Part shown: piece after piece, positions 29,222-38,026 of the stretch
How the letters are laid out: the number at the start of each line of letters is the position of its first letter
How positions within the stretch are numbered: position 1 is the first letter of the stretch
Notes under the pieces: generated by a model
Seen by the model: the letters and a program-made list of their open reading frames with translations, nothing else
The model's database searches: none
Told to the model about the DNA's origin: nothing
Assembly (NCBI GenBank): GCA_902363675.1
Contig: CABJAV010000007.1
Location: 70,667-134,666 of the forward strand
DNA length: 64,000 bases
Direction of reading: 5' to 3'
Source of the DNA: Lachnospiraceae bacterium
GTDB taxonomy: Bacteria > Bacillota > Clostridia > Lachnospirales > Lachnospiraceae
Program-made: the position numbers and the translations under genes

Positions 29222-29507
29222 TACCTCAAAATTTCTAGTTGCAGAAACATCGTCCGGAGATTATAATTTCCATAGGTGGACTTGCAAACTATCAGATGAT
29301 TATTCTCTGAATAGTAAACAAACCTGCAAGCCACCGGAACTACACACAATAATGAAAAAATACAATGGTACTGGATTGGTACTAAAAATATGTGAAACGA
29401 AGAATAACGTGTGGAAAAAGTATAGGTTATCAATACAAAATAGTATAGATAACCACATTAAAATAACCTCAATCAAACCAGACTCTGCGAGTTTGAATAA
29501 CGGATTA
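29222..29507. other. Gene-poor stretch behind the RhuM gene
   Basis: No convincing gene. One frame is open across it (29190-29567) but starts inside the RhuM gene and lacks a ribosome binding site and protein-like character. At 29328-29340 there is a 13-of-14 match to the 3' end of guaA (see findings), which may mark an old island boundary. Confidence 0.35.
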
Positions 29508-29552
29508 AAATGCCGAAAGCTTGTATTTATGCGGGCTTTCGGCATTTGTTTT
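29508..29552. terminator. Strong hairpin terminator at the island edge
   Basis: AAATGCCGAAAGC and GCTTTCGGCATTT form a perfect 13-base stem around a short loop, with T-rich sequence following. It ends transcription from the island before the two-component/ABC operon. Confidence 0.75.
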
Positions 29553-29748
29553 ATCAAATGGCTCTAGTTTGGCTCTATTTGTGGGCGGGATAAGGGTTGC
29601 GAAAGCACTGATGGAGAAATAAAGGCATAATGGTAAGGAAAAAGTGATATATGCATCTTGGAAGCACAGCAATACTGAAAATTATAAGTTCAGCTGGAAC
29701 AAAAAGTATGTTATGTACTGGAGAATTCCGGGAATCTGTGGGGAGTAA

Positions 29749-29777
29749 TTGCGGGAAAAAAGGGAAAAGCGTATAAT
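29749..29777 (+). promoter_or_regulatory. Promoter of the response regulator / ABC / kinase operon
   Basis: TTGCGG at 29749-29754 and a perfect TATAAT at 29772-29777 with a 17-base spacer, about 50 bases ahead of the response regulator start. Confidence 0.6.
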
Positions 29778-29824
29778 GCAAGAAAATAATGTTTTCACAG
29801 TGTAAAATAGAGGAGAGAACTATC

Positions 29825-30508
29825 ATGCAGAAAATACTGATTGTAGAAGATGATACAAATATCAATAATCTGCTTCAGGAAGCATTATCCAAAGCGGGCT
29901 ATTCCTGTGAGCAGGCGTTTTCCGGAACTGAGGCAAAGCTGCTTTTGAATATGCAGGAGCATAGCTATGCACTGGTGTTGCTGGATTTGATGTTGCCGGG
30001 AATTACAGGAGAAGCAGTTCTGGAGGAAATACGGAAAAAGGGAAATCTTCCGGTTATTGTTTTGACTGCGAAAGATAGCTTGGATGAAAAGGTAAAGGTT
30101 TTAACTAGTGGGGCTGATGATTATATAACGAAACCTTTTGAAATCAGAGAGGTACTGGCAAGAATTCAGGTACAGCTTCGTCATACAGAAGAAAAGGAAA
30201 TAAAAGAATCTAACCTTTCGTTCAGAGAGATGGTATTGAACAAAGCTACTTTTCAGGTCAGCATTGGTGGAAAAATACTTCCTAAGATAACAAGACAGGA
30301 GTTTGCGATTTTAGAATTATTGCTCAGAAATCCGAAGCAGGTTTTCAGTAAAGAGGACATTTTTGAATATGCGTGGGACGAACCATATATGGGTGAAACA
30401 AAAACTTTGGATGTACATATAAGCAATATTCGTAAAAAGATAAAAACAGTTACATCTGAGGAATATATTGAAACAGTCTGGGGAATCGGTTATCGTCTTC
30501 ATCTATAA
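29825..30508 (+). CDS. OmpR/PhoB-family response regulator
   Basis: A 227-residue two-domain regulator. The receiver has Asp9-Asp10, the phospho-acceptor Asp54 in LLDLMLPG, and the T and K switch residues (VLTAKD, then the KPF motif). The C-terminal winged helix contains ELLLRNPKQVFSKEDIFEYAW and DVHISNIRKKI. ATG 29825 has GAGGAG ahead; the longer frame from 29789 does not. It is followed by an ABC ATPase, permease and histidine kinase, a set typical of antibiotic-peptide sensing and detoxification. Confidence 0.93.
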   Translation: MQKILIVEDDTNINNLLQEALSKAGYSCEQAFSGTEAKLLLNMQEHSYALVLLDLMLPGITGEAVLEEIRKKGNLPVIVLTAKDSLDEKVKVLTSGADDYITKPFEIREVLARIQVQLRHTEEKEIKESNLSFREMVLNKATFQVSIGGKILPKITRQEFAILELLLRNPKQVFSKEDIFEYAWDEPYMGETKTLDVHISNIRKKIKTVTSEEYIETVWGIGYRLHL

Positions 30509-30595
30509 TCTTTACTCTTTTTTTACTATTTATTTGCGTTTGATTAGGATTATTCCTTTATGATAAATGCAGATAAGAAAAAGGAGATGAAAAAC

Positions 30596-31513
30596 TTGAG
30601 CGAAATGTTATTGGAAACAAGAAATTTGACTAAGCAATATGGACACCATAAAGCTGTGGACAGTGTCAATATGCATATTAAAAAAGGTGCTATTTATGGT
30701 TTTATCGGTCGGAATGGAGCTGGGAAGACAACTTGTCTGAAGATGATCAGTGGACTTTCCAAGCCAACTTGTGGAGAAATCGAGATGTTCGGATACAAGG
30801 GAAAGGATTTGCAAAAAGTTCGATCACGGATAGGATGTCTGATTGAGGCACCGGGACTTTATGGAAATATGACTGCATATGAAAATCTGAATATCAAATG
30901 CAAGCTGTTTGGAATAAAGAAAAAGAGTTATATTGAAGAAATATTGAGAATTATCGGTCTAGAGGATGTGGGAAAGAAAAAAACAAAACATTTTTCACTT
31001 GGAATGAAACAGCGTTTGGGAATTGGTCTTGCTTTGGTTGGAGAACCAGATTTATTAGTTCTTGATGAGCCAATCAATGGATTGGATCCACAGGGTATTG
31101 CAGAGATCCGGGATACGATTCAGAGACTTCAGAAAGAGAAGAATATGACAATATGCATTTCCAGTCATATTCTTGAGGAATTATCGAAGATTGCTACTGA
31201 TTATGGAATTATTCATAATGGAAGTTTATTACAGGAAATTACAAGAGAAGAATTAATAAGAAGATGCAGTGAACGGATAGAGTTGACATTGGATCATCCG
31301 AAACAGGCGATTCCGGTGCTGGATTCTATGGGATTTACCAACTATCAGGTAACAGATAAAGAGCATATTCATATTTTTGAACGATTGAATGAAAGTGCAG
31401 CGTTGAATATGGAACTTGCAAAGTCAGGAATTCCGGTAAAAGGGATTTCCATAACCAGTGAAGAACTGGAAACTTATTTTCTGAATCTGACGGGAGGTGC
31501 GGATCATGCTTAA
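30596..31513 (+). CDS. ABC transporter ATPase, BcrA/lantibiotic-immunity type
   Basis: A 305-residue ATPase. It has the P-loop GRNGAGKTT, the signature FSLGMKQRLGIG and the Walker B box LLVLDEPINGLDP, followed by a C-terminal extension usual in bacitracin/lantibiotic-type exporters. I choose TTG 30596 as start because AAGGAG lies nine bases ahead; the nearby ATG 30587 is too close to that box. It overlaps the permease gene slightly. Substrate unknown; by context probably a cell-wall-active peptide. Confidence 0.9.
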   Translation: MSEMLLETRNLTKQYGHHKAVDSVNMHIKKGAIYGFIGRNGAGKTTCLKMISGLSKPTCGEIEMFGYKGKDLQKVRSRIGCLIEAPGLYGNMTAYENLNIKCKLFGIKKKSYIEEILRIIGLEDVGKKKTKHFSLGMKQRLGIGLALVGEPDLLVLDEPINGLDPQGIAEIRDTIQRLQKEKNMTICISSHILEELSKIATDYGIIHNGSLLQEITREELIRRCSERIELTLDHPKQAIPVLDSMGFTNYQVTDKEHIHIFERLNESAALNMELAKSGIPVKGISITSEELETYFLNLTGGADHA

Positions 31514-32351
31514 TATAATTAAAATGGATTTATACCGGATGCTTAAAACCAAAAGTATGTATGTAATCTGGATCGTACTGGCAGCAATATTATTGATTAC
31601 AACATCTTTATGCAAGACAGATTATGAGCTTTTGACTGAAAAGGATGCCATGAAACAGGAGCAGGTTACTGAACCTACTGTGGATAATATTAATGTGGGA
31701 ATGATGGTAATGCTGCCTACGGAGCCGGGAGAAAAGGTGACGGTATATGATATCTTTTTTGCCAATTCCCAAGGAAAATTGTATGCACTGCTTTTGGTTA
31801 TTTTTACTGTTCTGTTTTCAACAGCGGATATCAGTAGCGGATATATTAAGAATATAGGAGGTCAGGTTAGAAATAGAGGAACTCTGATTTTTTCCAGGGC
31901 AATTGCCTTGGCTGTCTTTACGGTACTGACAATGGTAGGTGCATTCTTATTTCAGGCAGCGGCGAATGGTATTGTTTTCGGGGAATTGGAATGGGGAAAT
32001 ACAAAGGCAATTTTATCTTATTTTGTGACTGAACTGGCTCTTCATTATGCACTTGTGCTGATTTGTATGGCGATTGCAATTATTTTGAAAAATAATGTAA
32101 TCAGCATGGTCATTGCTGTCTGTCTTAGTATGAATGTAATGACCATTGTGTATGGGGTGATCAATAGTGCTATTCAAAAAATAGGAATTCAGAATTTCCA
32201 GATTTATAAGTATACGATAACAGGAAAATTATCACTGCTTCCTATGAATCCGAGTGGAAATGAGTGTTTGGCGGCATTTGGTGTGGCAATAGTGTTCATC
32301 GTTATGATGATATCAGTAAGCAGCGTTGTTTTTCAAAAGAGGGATATTTAA
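31506..32351 (+). CDS. ABC-2-type permease
   Basis: A 281-residue membrane protein with six predicted helices and a large extracytoplasmic loop after the first helix, as in ABC-2 permeases paired with BcrA-like ATPases. ATG 31506 has GGGAGGTG ahead and overlaps the ATPase gene by eight bases. The histidine kinase gene follows three bases after its stop. It exports or shields against an unknown amphiphile, inferred from context. Confidence 0.8.
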   Translation: MLNIIKMDLYRMLKTKSMYVIWIVLAAILLITTSLCKTDYELLTEKDAMKQEQVTEPTVDNINVGMMVMLPTEPGEKVTVYDIFFANSQGKLYALLLVIFTVLFSTADISSGYIKNIGGQVRNRGTLIFSRAIALAVFTVLTMVGAFLFQAAANGIVFGELEWGNTKAILSYFVTELALHYALVLICMAIAIILKNNVISMVIAVCLSMNVMTIVYGVINSAIQKIGIQNFQIYKYTITGKLSLLPMNPSGNECLAAFGVAIVFIVMMISVSSVVFQKRDI

Positions 32352-32354
32352 CGG

Positions 32355-33263
32355 ATGTATATCGTAATTGGGATATTAGCAGGAATTATTATCTTACAAT
32401 TTATTATTATGTGGAAATACCAGCGGCAGGTGAAAGACATCTGCCGCCAATTGTCGTTTATGATGAAACATGACAGTAACATGTTGATTAACCATGAATT
32501 TGATGTGGGTGGAATAGGAAAGCTTTCTGATAAGTTGAATGAGCTTCTGGAACTGCGAAGAAAAGAGAAGCAGCATTATCAGGAGAAAGAAGCTCTGATT
32601 GCGGACACTTATACAAATCTTTCTCATGATATCCGCACACCACTGACATCTTTGGACGGATATTTCCAGCTAATGGAAGAATGTGAAAATATAGAGGATC
32701 AGAAACGTTATTTAAGCATTATCCACGAAAGAATTCATAGTCTGAATGAAATGTTGGAAGAACTTTTTATGTTTACAAAGTTAAAAAACGAATCTTACAG
32801 TTTGGAATTGACATTGTGCTGTATGAACCGGATTTTGAAAGAAACAGTTTTTTCATACTATGATGAATGGGTAAGAATGGAAATTCAGCCGGATATTCAG
32901 ATTACGGAAGAACAGTTGTATATACATGGAAACACGCAGGGACTCCGCCGTGTTATCCAGAATGTGATAAAAAATGGGCTGGATCATGGAGAAAAGAAGA
33001 TTAGCATTGTGTTGGAACGTGATCAAAATCAGGCGGTGCTTAGAATCAGCAATCAGGTTACACATCCAGAACAGATTAATATAGATCAGGTATTTGAGCG
33101 ATTTTATAAAGCAGATGTTGCCAGAAGTAAAACATCTACTGGATTGGGACTATCTATTGCAAAGGAGTTGGTTAGTCGGATGGATGGAGAGATTGAAGCA
33201 AAAATAGAAAAAAAAGAGTTTATTGTTGAAATGAACTTTCCGATTGTAACCGATGCTAAATAG
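32355..33263 (+). CDS. Sensor histidine kinase with a minimal sensor
   Basis: A 302-residue kinase with a single N-terminal membrane helix (about residues 3-20) and no extracellular domain. The dimerisation helix carries His91 in LSHDIRTPLTSL. The ATPase core shows NVIKNGLDHG, RISNQV and the G2 loop TSTGLGLSIAK. With no sensory domain it probably reads the state of the adjacent ABC transporter or the membrane, as Bce-type kinases do. It pairs with the response regulator at the start of the operon. Confidence 0.9.
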   Translation: MYIVIGILAGIIILQFIIMWKYQRQVKDICRQLSFMMKHDSNMLINHEFDVGGIGKLSDKLNELLELRRKEKQHYQEKEALIADTYTNLSHDIRTPLTSLDGYFQLMEECENIEDQKRYLSIIHERIHSLNEMLEELFMFTKLKNESYSLELTLCCMNRILKETVFSYYDEWVRMEIQPDIQITEEQLYIHGNTQGLRRVIQNVIKNGLDHGEKKISIVLERDQNQAVLRISNQVTHPEQINIDQVFERFYKADVARSKTSTGLGLSIAKELVSRMDGEIEAKIEKKEFIVEMNFPIVTDAK

Positions 33264-33344
33264 TATTTTGCGACGTAGAGGGATAATCAATAATTTTTAT
33301 TTATCCTTGCAGAAGCATTAGCTCTTATTTTAGGATCATATCTA

Positions 33345-33465
33345 AGGAAAGTACCCATGACAGGGCGTTAAGCGTCCAGGGGGGACGATTGTTTGGCACC
33401 GACCGGAGCGTAGAGGTAGCCTCCCAAGTTTTATGATACCGGTCTACCGGAATACATAGGAAGTT
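33345..33465 (+). ncRNA. GC-rich stretch with several pairing helices, candidate structured RNA
   Basis: In AT-rich surroundings about 120 bases are GC-rich and fold well by eye. GGGCG pairs with CGTCC (loop TTAAG). GGGGGG pairs with CCTCCC around an inner ACC...GGT pair. CCGG-TCTA-CCGG forms a tetraloop hairpin. No long protein-like frame crosses it. It could be a small RNA, a leader, or the trace of a mobile element. I do not recognise a known class. Confidence 0.3.
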
Positions 33466-33588
33466 GAAGATAAAGTTTTATCTGAAGATTATGACGAGGA
33501 CTACAATAATTATTCGAGAATAGTATGTGAGGATAATCAATCAATGATAATTGATTTTTATGAAAATGGTAATTTGGTGATGGAATAA
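33460..33588 (+). pseudogene. C-terminal fragment of an acidic protein
   Basis: About 42 codons, rich in Asp, Glu and Tyr (SEDYDEDYNNYSRIV and on), end at TAA 33586-33588 and are cut off at the left by an in-frame TAG. This acidic small-protein tail resembles immunity proteins, but the family cannot be named. The remaining bases to 33738 hold no gene. Confidence 0.3.
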
Positions 33589-33738
33589 TCTGTATATAGT
33601 GATTAGAAGAAGATGGTTATTTTATATTATGATAGATTGTTATATTGAGATAAATGAATTTAATCATTTTTTTATTATATGGATTTGGGAGAGGGGGCTT
33701 TAAACACTACTATATAGTATTAAGGAAGGTGCAAAAAA

Positions 33739-34233
33739 ATGAAAAATAAAATAGAAAAGGAAGAGAGGTTACTAACTGAAGAGGAAAAAAAATATGTAAT
33801 TGATGGTTATAATAAAATAAGGTGGTCAAATTTTGCAATTATCTTTGGAGTGACTTTTATCATTTATGTGTTATTGGGACTTTTATGGGGGCTTATATGG
33901 TGGTCGGTGGATCAAGATATTACCATGGGATTAAGACAAGGTTTTGGTTTGCTTTTCTTTATTACTGGTATTACAAGTATATGGATAATATATTATTTTC
34001 TAAATTTGCAAGTGGTTATTAAAAAGATAAAAGCAAATAGAATGTATGTCAAAGAGGCAATATATGAAAAAACATCAGGAAAATACAATCGGGTGTATTT
34101 GCAAATGTATAAAAAGGGCAAGTTAAGGTATTCTGGCTATCATTTACTTTTGCGCGAGCCTTTAAATAAGGGGGATAAGGTAATTGTATTACAAATGAGA
34201 GGAAGAGCATGGGTATATAAGGTAAAAAATTAA
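33739..34233 (+). CDS. Small membrane protein of unknown function
   Basis: A 164-residue protein with two hydrophobic helices (about residues 28-55 and 68-95) followed by a soluble basic C-terminal half with a beta-rich pattern ending in VIVLQMRGRAWVYKV. AAGGAAGGTG lies ahead of the start. I recognise no family. It sits among fragments of RHS-type toxin and immunity genes, so it may be an immunity protein for a membrane-acting toxin, but that is only context. Confidence 0.55.
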   Translation: MKNKIEKEERLLTEEEKKYVIDGYNKIRWSNFAIIFGVTFIIYVLLGLLWGLIWWSVDQDITMGLRQGFGLLFFITGITSIWIIYYFLNLQVVIKKIKANRMYVKEAIYEKTSGKYNRVYLQMYKKGKLRYSGYHLLLREPLNKGDKVIVLQMRGRAWVYKVKN

Positions 34234-34320
34234 AGTATAAAATTTTAAAATGAAGAAATAGATCATGGAATTTGGCATTAGTTTTAGAAAAACAATGCTG
34301 TGGTCCATACGAATAAGAAT

Positions 34321-34790
34321 ATGAAGATTATAGAAACTCCTAATTGGGAAAATAGTAAGGTGAGGCAGATGGAAAAAGATTTTAATTTTGAAAAGTATAT
34401 CAGTGAGCGTCTGTTAGAAATTGACGATGAAAAAACGCGTGTGGAAATGCGGGAACTGATGCAGCATACAATGATTCCGTTTTATCGGCATACAGAAGAA
34501 GCCTATGAAACCAGCAGAATTGTATATTGAGCGGAAGATTGAGATTTTTCCAAGATATACAGAAATTTTAAATGGAACTTATCGATTGCGAACCGAAAAT
34601 CAAATACTATTGACGTTTGGCAATTAGAAGTAGAAACATTGGCAGAAAATATCATAAACAAACAGGAAAAATTAGTTACACAATCGGTAAAGGTGGCAGA
34701 GCAAAAGGCTGCACAAACAGAATTAAAAACTAAAATTGCACAACAGGAAGGAAATGTAAAAAGTGCAAAGTGGAGCAGTTATGGACTTAG
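34321..34790 (+). pseudogene. Frame-shifted remnant of a helical protein
   Basis: The frame from ATG 34321 reads a plausible protein start (FNFEKYISERLLEIDDEK and on) to a stop at 34528-34530. The protein-like reading continues in other frames, first AELYIERKIEIFPRYTEIL and then QLEVETLAENIINKQEKLV to a TAG near 34790. At least two frame changes are needed to join them, so this is a decayed gene. It lies between a membrane protein and the SUKH fragment in a degenerate toxin-immunity region. Confidence 0.5.
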
Positions 34791-34967
34791 GTAGAAAACA
34801 GTTATGTTGAAATCAGCTATCCATTAGCAAGAAATGAAGGTGGTGATCATTTTTATTGGGATGTAAGAGATGAAAACGTATATATGATATATTGTGATGA
34901 TATAGAGAATCCTGTTTGGGTATGCGAATCTATTAAGGCATTTTTTGAATTAATGGAAAATAATTAG
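34791..34967 (+). pseudogene. SMI1/KNR4 (SUKH) immunity protein fragment
   Basis: A frame closed on the left by TAG 34788-34790 and ending at 34965-34967 carries the typical C-terminal SUKH pattern. ISYPLARNEGGDHFYWDV is followed by a strand with an acidic pair and a last helix WVCESIKAFFELMEN. SUKH proteins neutralise secreted nuclease toxins. The front half is missing, so it is non-functional unless read through. Confidence 0.6.
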
Positions 34968-34973
34968 TTGTGA

Positions 34974-35216
34974 AATCAGTATGACTGCATGAACCGTCTG
35001 GTAAAGGTAACGGGCACCGATGGTGTCGTGGAAGCTGCTTTTGTCTATGACCGGACTGGTTTTCTGGTCAAAGAGATGAACGCGGCAGACTATCTGTCCG
35101 CAGATACCGATGAGGAACGCACAGGAATCTATTACACCTATGATTTTGAGGGTAATGATTTGGTTGATAAGCAGGAGCATTACCATGTAGAGAAAGAATT
35201 TAAGGTCAATGGATAG
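34974..35216 (+). pseudogene. RHS/YD-repeat toxin fragment
   Basis: The stretch from 34974 reads YDCMNRLVKVTGTDG followed by FVYDRTGF. This is a YD-repeat of RHS or wall-associated polymorphic toxins, here cut on both sides. After about 40 residues the similarity stops and an unrelated tail ends at 35214-35216. It is a leftover tip from an RHS array whose main gene is absent. Confidence 0.6.
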
Positions 35217-35336
35217 CTGCAGAGCCGGCATTATAGGGGATGGCTGGTATGAGCAGAATAATTCAATTTCAGTGATGAATGAGTGGTAAGTTTTATGTTA
35301 CAATGACTATATGATAAAAGAGAAAGCGAAAATGAT

Positions 35337-36845
35337 ATGCGACCAGTAAATTTATATTTGCTTACAAGAAATCAGAATAAAAATACGTACACACCATTTG
35401 AAAATATTTTGTCTGCAAGACATGAGCGTGTACCGGTAAAGGAACATGAATTCCAAAGTCTGCGGCATCTGGTAGATATTTTATGGCAGCAGGGCGTGGC
35501 GATTCCGGAGATGGATGGCTTTTTTTATTCGTATACGATTCGGCAGATCGGAAAAGAGTTTGATCTTTTAAAGGTATGTGTGAACCGGAAAGTATTGAAT
35601 ATTGAGCTGAAAAGCCTGGCGGTTTCCGAGGAAAAAATCGAGCGGCAGCTTCAAAAGAACCGATACTATCTTGGAACGTTAGCGCCGCAACTGGAGCTGT
35701 ATACATATGTGGAGGAGACCGGGAAACTTTACACACTCAAAGAAGAAGCGTTGTGTGAGACCTCTTTTACAGAGCTGACTGCGGTAATCAAAAATTTTCA
35801 GATTTATGAGGACGGCAATCTGGACCAGCTTCTGCAGGCAAAGAATTATCTGATTTCTCCTTTGAATATGCCAGAGGAATTTCTGGAAAACCGTTATTTT
35901 CTGACGCAGCAGCAGGAGATGATAAAGAAAACCATCTGCGAGGAGATGGGCAGAAATCCGTTACAGAATCCGCAGAAAGCGGATGCGAACAAAGCGCAAT
36001 TCTGGGGAATTACGGGTATTGCGGGGACAGGAAAGACACTGTTGATTTACGATCTTGCCAAGGAGATGGCACAGACCGGCAGAGTATGTCTGATTCACTG
36101 TGGGATGCTCAGCGAAGGACATAAACTTCTTGACAGCATGATGCAGAATGTGGATATCATCAGTGTGTCAGATCTCTTGGCATGTGCTTTAAGTATCTAT
36201 GCTTTTTTACTCATCGATGAGGCACAGCGCATGTCGGAAAATGCGTTGGATTTTATCCGGGAAAAGGCAGAGACAGAGCGAAAAGTATGCGTTTTTTCCT
36301 ATGACTATTTTCAAATTTTATCCAAAACGGAGCAGCGGCGAAACATTCCCGCACAACTTGAAGATCTGCCCGGGTTTCAGGAACTGAAACTGTCCGGACG
36401 TATCCGCAGCAATCGGGAAATGAATTCTTTTATTCAGACATTGCTCGATCTTAAGAACCGTCAGCAGGGCGACCGTTATACCTATGAAAATGTGGATGTC
36501 CTTTATGCAGCGAATGCATTGGAGGCAGAAAGAATCATCCGTTTTTATCAAACGGAACGAGGCTATACGTTTATCGAATATGATGAACCGCTTGCGGACT
36601 GTCCGGGGGATATCAATGTGTTAGAGGCGGCCGGAATGGAGTTCGATAATGTCATCATCACTTTGACCAGTCACTTCCGATATAACGAGGATGGAGTGTT
36701 GCAGGGAAATGCACATCCGAATCCGGACTATAGTTATTACCGGTTGCTGTTTCAAAGTGTTTCGCGCACAAGAGAACGATTGTGCATTGTTGTAATTAGC
36801 GATGAAACCTTGTTTGCAAAGGTACTTTCCATACAGCAATATTAA
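35337..36845 (+). CDS. DUF2075-type P-loop helicase-like protein with N-terminal PD-(D/E)xK nuclease
   Basis: A 502-residue protein. The N-terminal 120 residues show Asp76 in KEFDLLKV, then Glu90-x-Lys92 in LNIELKS and Gln104, the layout of PD-(D/E)xK nucleases. A P-loop ATPase follows with GIAGTGKT near residue 228, Walker B LLIDEAQR near 292, a Q/R-rich LSGRIRSN and the superfamily-1-like ending SVSRTRERLCIVV. DUF2075 proteins are predicted DNA or RNA helicases. The nuclease-ATPase fusion suggests defence or repair. The start ATG has only a weak ribosome binding site. Confidence 0.75.
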   Translation: MRPVNLYLLTRNQNKNTYTPFENILSARHERVPVKEHEFQSLRHLVDILWQQGVAIPEMDGFFYSYTIRQIGKEFDLLKVCVNRKVLNIELKSLAVSEEKIERQLQKNRYYLGTLAPQLELYTYVEETGKLYTLKEEALCETSFTELTAVIKNFQIYEDGNLDQLLQAKNYLISPLNMPEEFLENRYFLTQQQEMIKKTICEEMGRNPLQNPQKADANKAQFWGITGIAGTGKTLLIYDLAKEMAQTGRVCLIHCGMLSEGHKLLDSMMQNVDIISVSDLLACALSIYAFLLIDEAQRMSENALDFIREKAETERKVCVFSYDYFQILSKTEQRRNIPAQLEDLPGFQELKLSGRIRSNREMNSFIQTLLDLKNRQQGDRYTYENVDVLYAANALEAERIIRFYQTERGYTFIEYDEPLADCPGDINVLEAAGMEFDNVIITLTSHFRYNEDGVLQGNAHPNPDYSYYRLLFQSVSRTRERLCIVVISDETLFAKVLSIQQY

Positions 36846-36946
36846 AATTTTATAAACTGCTTGCGATGAACAGAATTTTGCAGTATAGTACTCTTCGCTT
36901 TTTAAAAATCAGCAGGTGCTGATGTTTAAAGGAAAGGAGAATGCAA

Positions 36947-37996
36947 ATGACATTTTATCAGGAATTACAGCTTAGTTCTGTTGGCTCAAAGCAGCTGATC
37001 AAAAATACGACAGACCCGAAGGAGAAGAGACGTCACATTCTTATTTACAATTTTAAAGTATATCTGGTGATGGCTTTTTGTGTGGCAGTGGTGACACTGT
37101 ACAGCAAACTGACCGGGAATGATAACAGTGTCGTGGGAGTAACGGTTCTGTTGGCTATGCTCGTATTGCGACAGGCAGATTTCGGTATCCGGACAACGCA
37201 CGGACTCATTTCTATCGCAGGAATATTTGCAATTCTTATGGGGGGACCAAGGCTGGCCAATATGCTTCCACCAGTGGGGGCCTTTGTGGTGAATATTGTT
37301 TGTATCATGCTTCTTATGGTGCTTGGTTGTCATAATGTGATTATGTATAATCATTCAACGTTTGTGTTGGGATATCTGTTGCTGTTGGGGTATGATGTGA
37401 CAGGAAAAGCATATTTGTATCGTGTGGCAGGACTTGCCGCAGGTATGGTTGTCTGCATGTTTGTATTTTATAAGAATCAGAAAAACAGACCATACCGCAG
37501 AACTTTTTTGGATCTGTTTCGGGAATTTGATATTCGTTCTGCAAGAAATGTATGGTATATAAAACTTACATTTATTGTTTCAAGCGCAATGCTGATCGTA
37601 TCTCTGCTGGGATTGCCGAGAGCGATGTGGGCGGGAATTGCCTGTATGTCTGTCTGTTTGCCTTTTACAGAGGATTGTCCACAGCGTGCAGCCGACCGAG
37701 GCATGTTTAATATTGTAGGATGTCTTTTATTTATTGTGTTATACAAGGTACTTCCACCTTCTATGTACAGTATGATCGGAATTATAGGCGGAATTGGTGT
37801 GGGATATTCAGCCGGATATAAGTGGCAGACGGTATTTAATACATTTGGTGCGCTTTCGATTGCGTCGTCTTTGTTTGGAATACCGATGGCAGTGGCACTT
37901 CGTGCTGGAATTAATATTGTGGCATCAGCGTATACCATTGTGTGCAATCGGATTTTTGACCGGACGTATAAAAATTGTACTTGTACGAATACATAA
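36947..37996 (+). CDS. FUSC-like multi-pass membrane protein
   Basis: A 349-residue protein with two blocks of membrane helices separated by a soluble linker (about residues 165-200), the doubled layout of the FUSC/aromatic acid exporter group. The second block has the conserved RAMWAGIACMSVCLPFTED. Substrate unknown. ATG 36947 is preferred over 36941 because AAGGAGA then has normal spacing. It is monocistronic; the pantothenate promoter begins right behind it. Confidence 0.75.
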   Translation: MTFYQELQLSSVGSKQLIKNTTDPKEKRRHILIYNFKVYLVMAFCVAVVTLYSKLTGNDNSVVGVTVLLAMLVLRQADFGIRTTHGLISIAGIFAILMGGPRLANMLPPVGAFVVNIVCIMLLMVLGCHNVIMYNHSTFVLGYLLLLGYDVTGKAYLYRVAGLAAGMVVCMFVFYKNQKNRPYRRTFLDLFREFDIRSARNVWYIKLTFIVSSAMLIVSLLGLPRAMWAGIACMSVCLPFTEDCPQRAADRGMFNIVGCLLFIVLYKVLPPSMYSMIGIIGGIGVGYSAGYKWQTVFNTFGALSIASSLFGIPMAVALRAGINIVASAYTIVCNRIFDRTYKNCTCTNT

Positions 37997-37997
37997 A

Positions 37998-38026
37998 TTG
38001 TAAAAAGGGCCATATTATGGTATAGT
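37998..38026 (+). promoter_or_regulatory. Promoter of the pantothenate operon
   Basis: TTGTAA at 37998-38003 and TATAGT at 38021-38026, 17 bases apart, directly ahead of a structured leader and about 170 bases ahead of the first gene. Confidence 0.55.

Noticed and set aside
29190..29567. 125-codon frame behind the RhuM gene
   Set aside because: It starts inside the RhuM gene, lacks a ribosome binding site, and runs through the terminator hairpin.
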